7,940 nt of DNA, from NCBI GenBank assembly GCA_905233965.1, contig CAJOFG010000067.1:1-7940 (forward strand), given 5' to 3'. Source of the stretch: an uncultured Selenomonadaceae bacterium. Lineage in GTDB: Bacteria; Bacillota; Negativicutes; Selenomonadales; Selenomonadaceae. The notes beneath the pieces are model-generated. The model was given only the letters and a program-made list of their open reading frames with translations, was not told the origin of the DNA and made no database searches. The position numbers were made by a program, and so were the translations under genes. This document shows, one piece after another, positions 1-5,888 of the stretch (position 1 is the first letter of the stretch; each line of letters starts with the position of its first letter).

Positions 1-183
1 GCCGACGATTTTAAATCTGTCCTCATCAGTGTCGTGTAAATCGTCGTAATCATCAAGTTTATTTTCGTCGAAAAAAACCAATGCGGCATCTTCAAAATAA
101 ACTTTATGCTTTCTCCAATTCATTTCGGCTTTGTCTTTGTCCCAAACAAAATGCAAATCGCCGAGTTCAAAATTCACGTCCAC
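1..183 (-). CDS. brnT: BrnT family type II toxin, 3' part cut off by window edge
   Basis: The first 61 codons of a gene that runs off the left edge are visible. It starts at a GTG (183-181) with a GGAGAG ribosome binding site at 191-196, seven bases upstream. The peptide reads through FVWDKDKAEMNWRKH, then YFEDAALVFFD, then EDRFKIVG. This is the N-terminal pattern of BrnT toxins: F-x-W-D-x-x-K, N-x-x-K-H, F-E-x-A, F-x-D and E-x-R-x-x-x-x-G. BrnT proteins are small ribonucleases of the RelE-like fold that block translation and are neutralised by a DNA-binding antitoxin, BrnA, usually encoded just downstream. Here brnA would lie outside the window. The start is only 18 bases past the trmN6 stop, so the toxin gene is probably co-transcribed with the housekeeping operon. 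Family recognition rests on motif memory, not a search. A toxin homologue that has lost its antitoxin is also possible. Confidence 0.8.
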   Translation of the reverse strand, partial: MDVNFELGDLHFVWDKDKAEMNWRKHKVYFEDAALVFFDENKLDDYDDLHDTDEDRFKIVG

Positions 184-201
184 GGTTTTACTCTCCAAAT
201 T

Positions 202-942
202 TTATGAATAAATTCTTTTCACTTCGTCGGTGTAACTTCCGTCCGGATTGTGAATGACGAGCGGCGGCAAAATTTTTAAATTTCCGGGATTTCCTCCGAC
301 GGTCGCCTCAATCATGATTAAGTTTGCGTCGCGTCCGACTTTCGGCTGAATTATTTGCAGACGTTTCATTTCAAACTGCCGGGCATGAAGTGTATCGACA
401 ATTTCGCAAAGTCGGGCGGCAGAATGAATCATGCAAAAAGTTCCGTGAAATTTTAAAACGAATCGCGCGGCAGTCACCACGTCATCGAGCGTCGCGGTAA
501 ATTCGTGACGCGCCCGCGCAACTCCGGAAAGTTTGTTGACTTCGCCGCTGCCCACCGGGACGTAAGGCGGATTTGCAATGACGAGGTCGAAACTCTCCGG
601 CTTAAAAATTGTCCGGTGAAGTCGATAATCTCCTTCCCGGACAAAAATTTTTTCCGACAAATTATTTAACTCAACATTTCGCCGGGCAATGTCCGCCATG
701 CGCGAATTTATTTCGACGGCGACAATTTCCCGGACTTCGTCGGCAATCAGCAGGGGAATCACTCCGGTGCCGGTGCCCAAGTCGAGGACTTTAAAATTTT
801 TTTTCAGACGCGGGAAGTGCGCGATTAAAACCGAGTCCATAGAAAAGCAAAATTCTTTTTCGTCCTGGATAATCATTCGCCCGGACTTCATCAAATCGTC
901 GAGCCGTTCGCCTTCCCGCAGGAAAATTTTTTGTTCGCTCAT
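202..942 (-). CDS. trmN6: tRNA1(Val) (adenine(37)-N6)-methyltransferase, TrmN6/YabB type
   Basis: This 246-residue class I SAM-dependent methyltransferase is predicted to methylate N6 of adenine 37 in tRNA1(Val). The SAM-binding glycine-rich loop DLGTGTG is at residues 54-60. The acidic end of strand beta 2 is at EIN (77-79). The NPPY motif at 124-127 is the mark of enzymes that methylate exocyclic amines, such as adenine N6. RARHE near 142-146 is also typical of the YabB/YfiC family, and the length fits. The ATG at 942 overlaps the ricT stop as ATGA, and the bases upstream (ACCCCGCGACTTCAG) hold no good Shine-Dalgarno sequence. Translation is therefore probably coupled to ricT, which matters because ricT is broken. 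In Bacillota this gene normally follows yaaT/ricT, often with yabA between and rsmI after. Neither is present here. A HemK-like protein methylase is a less likely alternative, because the context and N-terminus fit YabB. Confidence 0.9.
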   Translation of the reverse strand: MSEQKIFLREGERLDDLMKSGRMIIQDEKEFCFSMDSVLIAHFPRLKKNFKVLDLGTGTGVIPLLIADEVREIVAVEINSRMADIARRNVELNNLSEKIFVREGDYRLHRTIFKPESFDLVIANPPYVPVGSGEVNKLSGVARARHEFTATLDDVVTAARFVLKFHGTFCMIHSAARLCEIVDTLHARQFEMKRLQIIQPKVGRDANLIMIEATVGGNPGNLKILPPLVIHNPDGSYTDEVKRIYS

Positions 943-1673
943 TTTCTGAAGTCGCGGGGTCTGCGTGAACGGCGCGGACGTTTGAAACCGGAATTGTTTG
1001 GTCTTTCCCGGTACTTGACTTTATTTTTGTTCCGCGTTTCTGCCGGCGACTCTTCAAAAATTTCGTTCTTGTCTTCGCCGGCGAAAATTTTTTTCGGACG
1101 ACCGGGTTGAATGTTGCGCGGTTGGAAATTTTTTCGAGGTCTTTCGCTTGAAAATTTCGCCGGAGATTTTTTTTCGTCGGCGGGAGTTTCCGCGTCCTCC
1201 GAATTATCTTCGGTTTGCTTTGAAAATTTTTTCCCGGCGTTCGGATTATTTTCTTCAATCGGGAGCAAATCGTCCCAGCTTGCCGAAACCGTATCTTTTG
1301 TATCCAGCATGACCGTGACGGTTTGTCGTTGCATATTGACGTGAATGACTTTGCCTTCGCCCTCCGCAGTCATGACCAGGTTGCCGTACTCAGGAATAAA
1401 ATTCCGTTCGTTCTCTTTATACATTTCGTGATAGTAGTCGCTCTCGTATTTCAGGCAGCACAAAAGCCTGCCGCAGATGCCGGAAATTTTCGTCGGGTTC
1501 AGCGACAAATTTTGTTCCTTCGCCATACGAATTGAAAGCGGCGCGAAGTCACCCAAAAAAGTCGCGCAACAAAGAGGACGACCGCAACAACCGATGCCGC
1601 CCAAAAGTTTTGCCTCGTCGCGAACGCCGACTTGCCGAAGTTCGATTCGCGTATGAAAAACCGATGCAGTCAA
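939..1673 (-). pseudogene. ricT: RicT (YaaT, PSP1 domain) C-terminal part, out of frame with its 5' part
   Basis: This frame holds the C-terminal two thirds of RicT, the PSP1-domain protein that with RicA and RicF forms the iron-sulfur RicAFT complex. In Bacillus that complex acts with RNase Y in mRNA maturation and influences competence, sporulation and biofilm formation. The Cys-rich core is intact: GIGCCGRPLCC at 26-36 and GICGRLLCC at 65-73 of this frame, with GDFAP and SLNPTKISG between them. The family match begins at about Ala3 (position 1667). The nominal TTG at 1673 is simply where the open frame could start and has only a weak GACGGG upstream. Residues from about 141 to 244 are a low-complexity tail rich in Lys, Arg, Pro and Asn, ending in KRPRRSRRPRDFRK, and are probably disordered. 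The stop overlaps the trmN6 ATG. The piece could be made by internal initiation, but it would lack the conserved N-terminal third, so the gene as written is broken. Confidence 0.85.
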
Positions 1674-2058
1674 CGCGCCCGTCAGCCGTGAAGTAAAAAA
1701 TAATTTTGTTCACGTCGAAGGTGTAACTGACGTTGATAAGTTTCATCGGCAAATCGTGATCTTTAATTTTTTGAAGACAAATTTCAAATGCTTTTTTCTC
1801 GTTCTCTTTGTTCAGTGCGACACGCGCCATGTCGGCACGGGTTGCCTTGCGATGAATTTTTCGCGTTTCCGGTTTCATCGGCGAAGGCTCTTCCGGCTCC
1901 GGCATTTCACGGGGTGCGATAACAACCGTCCCGCATTCCAAGCCGCGTATCGTATCGACTATGACAGAGTCGCCGACAACTATTTCGTCGTCGCCGGGGT
2001 CGAAGAAATGAATTTTCCCGGCTTTTTTAAATCTGACTCCTATAACTGTTTGTGCCAT
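1549..2058 (-). pseudogene. ricT: RicT (YaaT) N-terminal part, truncated by frameshift
   Basis: This is the 5' part of ricT, starting at the ATG at 2058. An AAGGGAG ribosome binding site lies just upstream, 10 bases after the holB stop. The start of the protein (QTVIGVRFKKAGKIHFFDPG) and the segment ending YFTADGRVD at residues 122-130 match the family closely. After Asp130 (codon at 1671-1669) the reading runs out of frame into Arg/Ser-rich nonsense and stops at 1549. In homologues GRVD is followed by FRELVKDL and then A-[SA]-[IV]-F-x-TRIELRQ. Here only one base (1668) separates the GRVD codon end from the Ala codon at 1667. Eight codons (24 bases) thus seem replaced by one base, a net loss of 23. 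The product as read would have 169 residues and lack all the cluster-binding cysteines. This may be a real mutation or an assembly error. It is unlikely to be programmed frameshifting, because conserved residues are missing. Confidence 0.85.
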
Positions 2059-2068
2059 GATTCTCCCT

Positions 2069-3073
2069 TCAATTTTTTACAATCTGTTTCAGTTTCATCA
2101 AATACGCTTCGGCGAGCAGTCGCAAGTTTGCATTCGACTTCAGCCGGCGTTGAACCGTAACGCCTTCCGCAATCATCGCCGACAATCTTTTTTCCGAAAT
2201 TTTTATTTTACTCAACCGGTCTTTAAAATCCGGATTGTACAACTCCGATTGATCGAGCAGAAAAATATCGCGAAAAATTTTTTGGAAATGATTCACGAAG
2301 TCAAAAAAATTTTCACGCGACCAATCGGAAATTTGCGCGCCCTTCGTGAAAATATCTTCGTTCGTAAATTCCTCCGCACAAATTTTTTCGATTAAGTTCA
2401 AAACTTCTTCGCGAATTTCGTACCCGCCGGACTCCGCCAAGTTCAAAGCGCGTCCGAAACTTCCGCCGGCAATCACGGAAATTTTTTTCGCTTTGTCCGG
2501 CTCAATTTCCCTGTCAATGAGTTCGGAAAAAATTTTTTCCTCCGGCAACCTGTCAAAATTTATCGTGACACAACGCGAACGAACCGTCATCAAAAGTCCG
2601 GCACGATTCGCCGTCGTCAAAATAAAAATCGTTTGTCCCGGCGGTTCCTCCAAAGTTTTCAAAAGACAATTCGCGGCGGCACCGTTCATAAATTCCGCAC
2701 CGTCGATTATTACAACGCGAACGTCGGAATTTATCGGACGGAGCGCAACCTCATTTTGAAGAGCGCGAATTTGCCCGATTTTAATATTTCGGCGCGTCTT
2801 TGTTTCCTCCGGCGCAACGATGTAAAAATCCGGGTGAGAGCCGCCCGCCATCAATTTGCAATTCGGACAAACTCCGCAAGGTTCGCCGTTCTCCGGATTT
2901 TCGCAGAGGAGAGCCGCCGCGCAAGCCGTCGCGATTTTTTTCTTGCCGATGCCCTCAATGCCGGAAAAAATCAGCGCGTGCGGAAATTTGTTTTCGGCAA
3001 TATTTTTTTTCAGCCGTTCGATTTTCGTTTCATGTCCGAAAATATTTTGCCAACCGAGTTTATAATTTCCCAT
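2069..3073 (-). CDS. holB: DNA polymerase III clamp-loader subunit delta prime
   Basis: This 334-residue AAA+ family protein is the delta' subunit of the clamp loader, which opens and places the beta sliding clamp on primed DNA. A P-loop-like GIEGIGKKK is at 38-46, with Lys where the usual Thr or Ser follows GK. That fits the poor or absent ATP binding common in delta'. Four cysteines at 57, 66, 69 and 72 (spacing 8, 2, 2) form the zinc module typical of delta' and gamma/tau. A Walker B-like VVIIDGAE lies at 120-127, the conserved NCLLKTLEEPP at 135-145, and the SRC motif at 166-168. The rest is the helical domain 2 and the C-terminal oligomerisation domain. The ATG at 3073 lies three bases after the yaaR stop and has no clear Shine-Dalgarno sequence, so it is probably translated by coupling. 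The stop is 10 bases before ricT. The yaaR-holB-ricT order is conserved in Bacillota. Confidence 0.95.
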   Translation of the reverse strand: MGNYKLGWQNIFGHETKIERLKKNIAENKFPHALIFSGIEGIGKKKIATACAAALLCENPENGEPCGVCPNCKLMAGGSHPDFYIVAPEETKTRRNIKIGQIRALQNEVALRPINSDVRVVIIDGAEFMNGAAANCLLKTLEEPPGQTIFILTTANRAGLLMTVRSRCVTINFDRLPEEKIFSELIDREIEPDKAKKISVIAGGSFGRALNLAESGGYEIREEVLNLIEKICAEEFTNEDIFTKGAQISDWSRENFFDFVNHFQKIFRDIFLLDQSELYNPDFKDRLSKIKISEKRLSAMIAEGVTVQRRLKSNANLRLLAEAYLMKLKQIVKN

Positions 3074-3076
3074 CGC

Positions 3077-3532
3077 TTACATATAAATATCAACCAACAT
3101 TCCGCGAATTGCATCGTGTTCGGCGACAACGTCCAACTTGTCCGCCTGTCCCAGACGAATTTTTTCGGCCATTTCCTCAAGCTTGCGATCTATTTTTCTG
3201 ACGGTGGTATAAACTCTTTGCCGCCCCATTCTGTCCCAGCCGGCTTGAGTGTTCAACTCGTACATATTGCTGACCGCCGCGCCGACGAAATTTTTTATCA
3301 ACGTCCGATATTCGCGCAACTCTTCGTAAGTCGGAGTTTTGCTGAGTCTGCCGGCTTGCTCGTCAATTTTTTTGAGCATGGCATCCATTTCTTCGTGAGA
3401 AACGCCTTCGCTCTCGTGACTCAAAAGTTCTTCGGAAAAATTGTTGTCCTTCTCGAAAACTTTTTCGCCGGAGTTCCGCAAAATTTCAAACGGAGATGCC
3501 GGAGTTGCCATTGTATTTACTTTAACGGCCAT
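3077..3532 (-). CDS. yaaR: YaaR family protein (DUF327)
   Basis: This 151-residue protein matches the DUF327/YaaR family by its core PTYEELREYRTLIKNFV at about 67-83, by the YELN and GRQRVYTTVRKID segments, and by its position just upstream of holB. The family is small, helical and found in Bacillota. Its function is not established, so none is assigned. There is no signal peptide or membrane segment. The N-terminal 40 residues are polar and less conserved, and the rest looks helical with many charged residues. The ATG at 3532 has an AGGTG ribosome binding site at 3541-3545, eight bases away. A second Met at residue 8 is a possible but less well-placed start. It is the first gene of the minus-strand operon, behind its own promoter. 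In Bacillus tmk and yaaQ come before it, but here a divergent operon begins instead, so the block is shortened. Confidence 0.88.
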   Translation of the reverse strand: MAVKVNTMATPASPFEILRNSGEKVFEKDNNFSEELLSHESEGVSHEEMDAMLKKIDEQAGRLSKTPTYEELREYRTLIKNFVGAAVSNMYELNTQAGWDRMGRQRVYTTVRKIDRKLEEMAEKIRLGQADKLDVVAEHDAIRGMLVDIYM

Positions 3533-3551
3533 TTTTCGTTCACCTGCTTTC

Positions 3552-3571
3552 GATTTATAAAATTATAAATC
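3552..3571. promoter_or_regulatory. Inverted repeat GATTTATAA-AA-TTATAAATC, possible operator
   Basis: Two perfect 9-base arms (3552-3560 and 3563-3571) flank a two-base centre. The repeat covers the -10 and the expected start site of the minus-strand promoter, where a bound repressor would block transcription. The inner TTATAA-N2-TTATAA resembles the PerR/Fur-type box TTATAA-N3-TTATAA but is one base shorter. AT-rich palindromes also arise by chance around -10 elements, so this is only a candidate. Confidence 0.35.
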
Positions 3572-3590
3572 CCGGTAAAAAAATCGGCAA
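3562..3590 (-). promoter_or_regulatory. Sigma-A type promoter of the yaaR-holB-ricT-trmN6-brnT operon
   Basis: On the minus strand, TTGCCG (3590-3585) and TATAAT (3567-3562) are separated by exactly 17 bases. This gives a perfect -10 and a -35 matching four of six positions. Transcription would start near 3555, leaving a leader of about 22 bases that carries the yaaR ribosome binding site. The -10 lies within an AT-rich inverted repeat. Confidence 0.7.
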
Positions 3591-3649
3591 GAAAAATATT
3601 TGTCCGGGAAATTTCTTCAAAAAATCTTTCGACAAAACGGACTTGATTA

Positions 3650-3678
3650 TTTACAGAAAATTTCATGAAGTGTATAAT
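3650..3678 (+). promoter_or_regulatory. Sigma-A type promoter of the oxidoreductase / sugar-binding protein operon
   Basis: TTTACA (3650-3655) and a perfect TATAAT (3673-3678) are separated by 17 bases, which is close to consensus. Transcription would begin near 3685, giving a leader of about 33 bases that contains GGGAGGG at 3704-3710. This promoter rules out any coding start upstream of about 3685 for the following gene. Confidence 0.75.
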
Positions 3679-3717
3679 TCCGTCAAAGAGAAAAATTTTT
3701 TAAGGGAGGGTTTTTTA

Positions 3718-4689
3718 GTGATTGAAATTGCCGTTCTCGGAACGGGGAAAATAATTCCGGAAGCGATCGACGCGATGCAAACTTCAAAAAAGTTTAACGT
3801 CAATTTAATTTGGGCGCGACCGCACAGCCGGGAAAAAGCGGAGAAACTTGCCGGAAAATTCGGCGTGAAAAAAATTTCGACAGACCTTGACGAAATTGCT
3901 GCCGACGAAAAAATTCAATTCGTTTACGTCGGTTTGATTAACAGCGTTCATTACGAGTACGCGAAAAAATTTTTGCTTGCCGGGAAAAATGTTATTTTGG
4001 AAAAACCTTTCACGACAAATTTTTCCGAAGCCGAAGAGCTTGCAAAAATCGCGACGGAAAAAAAGTTGTACCTGTTCGAGGCGATTACAAATTTGCATAT
4101 GCCGAATTTTTACGCGATTCGCGATGCGCTGAAAAAAATCGGGGAAATTAAACTTGTCACGGCAAATTATTCTCAGCGTTCGAGCCGTTACGACGATTAC
4201 AAAAACCAAAAAGTTCATCCGGCATTTGATCCGAAATTGTACGGCGGCGCACTTCGCGACATAAATGTTTACAATCTGAATTTAATCGCGGCACTTTTCG
4301 GCGAACCGTCCGAAATAAATTACAAACCGAATCGCGGCAGGAACGGGGTGGACACTTCCGGAGTCGTCACGCTGGACTACAAAAATTTTTCCGCCGTCGC
4401 GATCGGAACGAAAGATTCCGACAGTCCCGGATATTTTTGCGTTCAAGGCGACGAAGGATATGTCCGGGTGAACGGCGCGACGAATGTTTTGAATGAAATT
4501 GAAATTTTTATTCGCGGCGAAGAGAAAAAAATTTTCAACCTTAACAAATTTGAAAATCGAATGGTTCACGAGTTCGAGGAGTTCGGAGAAATTTTTTCGT
4601 CCGGCGATTACAAAAAAGTGGAGGACGGCTTAAAAAATTCTCTGACCGTCACAAAAATTATTGATGAGTGTTCAAAACAAATCAAATAA
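3718..4689 (+). CDS. Gfo/Idh/MocA family NAD(P)-dependent oxidoreductase
   Basis: This 323-residue dehydrogenase has the two-domain Gfo/Idh/MocA layout: an N-terminal Rossmann fold of about 120 residues and a C-terminal alpha/beta domain. The nucleotide-binding GTGKI is at residues 8-12, the family's EKP motif with its catalytic lysine at 95-97, and GGALRDINVYNLN at 176-188. In many members the last segment carries Asp and, four residues later, a catalytic His. Here Asp181 is present but Tyr185 stands in the His position, as I recall for dihydrodiol-dehydrogenase-like members. The substrate is probably a sugar, polyol or diol and cannot be named. The GTG at 3718 is chosen because GGGAGGG lies seven bases upstream. 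The frame is open further 5', to a TTG at 3643, but that lies before the promoter -35. The next gene, a sugar-binding lipoprotein, starts 26 bases after the stop, so the two probably share a transcript and perhaps a substrate family. Confidence 0.88.
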   Translation: MIEIAVLGTGKIIPEAIDAMQTSKKFNVNLIWARPHSREKAEKLAGKFGVKKISTDLDEIAADEKIQFVYVGLINSVHYEYAKKFLLAGKNVILEKPFTTNFSEAEELAKIATEKKLYLFEAITNLHMPNFYAIRDALKKIGEIKLVTANYSQRSSRYDDYKNQKVHPAFDPKLYGGALRDINVYNLNLIAALFGEPSEINYKPNRGRNGVDTSGVVTLDYKNFSAVAIGTKDSDSPGYFCVQGDEGYVRVNGATNVLNEIEIFIRGEEKKIFNLNKFENRMVHEFEEFGEIFSSGDYKKVEDGLKNSLTVTKIIDECSKQIK

Positions 4690-4715
4690 AAAATTTTTTT
4701 ATGGGGGCGTTTTGT

Positions 4716-5810
4716 ATGAGTAATTTTAAAAAGCTGACGGCGATTTTTCTTGCCGTCCTGATGACGGCATTTTTGACCGGTTGCGGCGGAGATTCCGGCG
4801 AACAAAAAAAATCGAACGGAAAAACAATCGGTGTCGCGATGCCGAGTCAGTCGTCGATTCGCTGGTACAAAGACGGCGAAAATTTGAAAAAAACTCTTGA
4901 GGGACAAGGTTACACGGTCAACTTGGAATACACCAAAGACACTTACCAAACGCAGGTAGATCAGATTCAAAAAATGATTGACGATAATGTTTCGTGTCTT
5001 GTTATCGGTGCGTTCGATTCGACAAAGTTGGTTGACATTCTCGCGAAAGCTTACGAGAAAAAAATTCCGATTATCTCTTACGACCGTTTGATTATGGACA
5101 CGGACAGCATTTCCTACTACGTCACTTTCGACAATAAAGATGTCGGCGTTCAAATAGGAAAGTACATTGAGGAAAAATTGGAATTGAAATCCGGCAAAGG
5201 ACCTTACAACATTGAATTTTTCGCCGGCTCTCCGACGGACAACAACGCAAGAGTTTTGAACTCCGGACTGTTTGAAGTTTTGCAACCGTACCTCAACAGC
5301 GGACAACTCGTCGTTCCTTCCGGCAAAGTGCAATTCGATGACATTGCCATTAAAGGTTGGTCACGCCCGGACGCGAAAGCAAGAATGGCTGAAATTTTGA
5401 AAACTTACTACGCCGACGGAAAAAAACTTGATGCCGTTATTGCTCCTTCCGACGGATTCAGCTACGTTATAATCGAAGCGTTGGAAGAGGCGGGATATTC
5501 CGTCGGAAACAACTGGCCGATAATTACCGGCGACGACGGAGAACTTCGCGCGGCAAGAAATATTATCGACGGCAAAATGGCGATGACTGTTTTCAAAGAT
5601 ACGCGTGTACTCGTCGAAAAATGTGCAACGATGGTTGATGCCGTCATGAACGGAAACGAACCGGAAATTAACGATGTCAATTCATACAACAATCGCAAAT
5701 TGACGGTACCGGCTTACCTCTGCAAACCGGAAACGATTGACGCGTCGAACGTTCAAGAAAAAATTATCGACGGCGGCTACTACTCCAAAGAGGAATTGGA
5801 AGCAAAATAA
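4716..5810 (+). CDS. ChvE-like sugar-binding lipoprotein of ABC transporter type
   Basis: This 364-residue periplasmic-binding-protein family 1 member has a lipoprotein signal peptide: KK at 5-6, a hydrophobic stretch to 20, and lipobox LTGC with the lipidated Cys at 23. It should be anchored in the membrane and capture a sugar outside the cytoplasm. The mature part follows the ChvE/xylose-binding pattern: SSIRW (46-50), SYDRLI (121-126), GKGPYNIE (160-167), GSPTDNNA (171-178), FKDTR (293-297), PEIND (316-320) and DGGYY (352-356). ChvE-type proteins bind aldoses such as galactose, glucose, arabinose or xylose. The exact ligand is not readable here. The ATG at 4716 has GGGGG eight bases upstream and places the signal peptide correctly, whereas an upstream in-frame TTG would add residues before it. 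No permease or ATPase gene follows. A terminator and a convergent gene come next, so it must use a transporter encoded elsewhere, or act as a sugar sensor. Confidence 0.92.
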   Translation: MSNFKKLTAIFLAVLMTAFLTGCGGDSGEQKKSNGKTIGVAMPSQSSIRWYKDGENLKKTLEGQGYTVNLEYTKDTYQTQVDQIQKMIDDNVSCLVIGAFDSTKLVDILAKAYEKKIPIISYDRLIMDTDSISYYVTFDNKDVGVQIGKYIEEKLELKSGKGPYNIEFFAGSPTDNNARVLNSGLFEVLQPYLNSGQLVVPSGKVQFDDIAIKGWSRPDAKARMAEILKTYYADGKKLDAVIAPSDGFSYVIIEALEEAGYSVGNNWPIITGDDGELRAARNIIDGKMAMTVFKDTRVLVEKCATMVDAVMNGNEPEINDVNSYNNRKLTVPAYLCKPETIDASNVQEKIIDGGYYSKEELEAK

Positions 5811-5833
5811 TTTTTGCTCCGGAAAATAAAAAA

Positions 5834-5870
5834 GACCCCGACGCTTTGAAAAAAGTTTCGGGGTTTTTCT
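5834..5870. terminator. Bidirectional intrinsic terminator between convergent operons
   Basis: The stem ACCCCGA (5835-5841) pairs with TCGGGGT (5858-5864), and CTTT (5844-5847) can pair with AAAG (5852-5855) around a short A-rich loop. On the plus strand TTTTTCTTTT follows, ending the sugar-binding protein transcript. On the minus strand the A-rich run before the stem becomes CTTTTTTATTTT, which ends the nadE transcript. It starts 24 bases past one stop and lies 19 bases from the other. Confidence 0.88.
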
Positions 5871-5888
5871 TTTGCCCGGAATAATTTT

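Noticed and set aside
791..1258. Minus-strand open frame of 155 codons across the ricT/trmN6 boundary
   Set aside because: It is an alternative frame through the Lys/Arg-rich ricT tail and the start of trmN6. The translation is low complexity and carries no family signal.
1549..2058. Programmed ribosomal frameshifting in ricT
   Set aside because: There is no slippery heptamer at the junction, and eight conserved residues are missing, which a shift of frame would not restore.
2633..3568. Plus-strand open frame of 311 codons opposite yaaR and holB
   Set aside because: It is antisense to two recognised genes, has no ribosome binding site or family pattern that I can see, and extends into the divergent promoter region.
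3570..3609. TCCCGG / CCGGGA inverted pair in the divergent intergenic region
   Set aside because: It is only six bases per arm with a long AT-rich loop, and CCGG-type words are common throughout the window, so it is not above chance.
3643..3717. Upstream TTG start adding 25 residues to the Gfo/Idh protein
   Set aside because: The TTG precedes a near-consensus promoter (TTTACA-N17-TATAAT), and the GTG at 3718 has a strong ribosome binding site and places the Rossmann motif at the normal distance from the N-terminus.
4690..4715. Possible second promoter before the sugar-binding protein gene
   Set aside because: The 26-base gap holds only an A/T run and the ribosome binding site, with no -35/-10 pair at a usable spacing.
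4608..5333. Minus-strand open frame of 241 codons opposite the sugar-binding protein
   Set aside because: It is antisense to a clear ChvE-like gene, and its Arg/Phe/Val-rich translation matches nothing I recognise.
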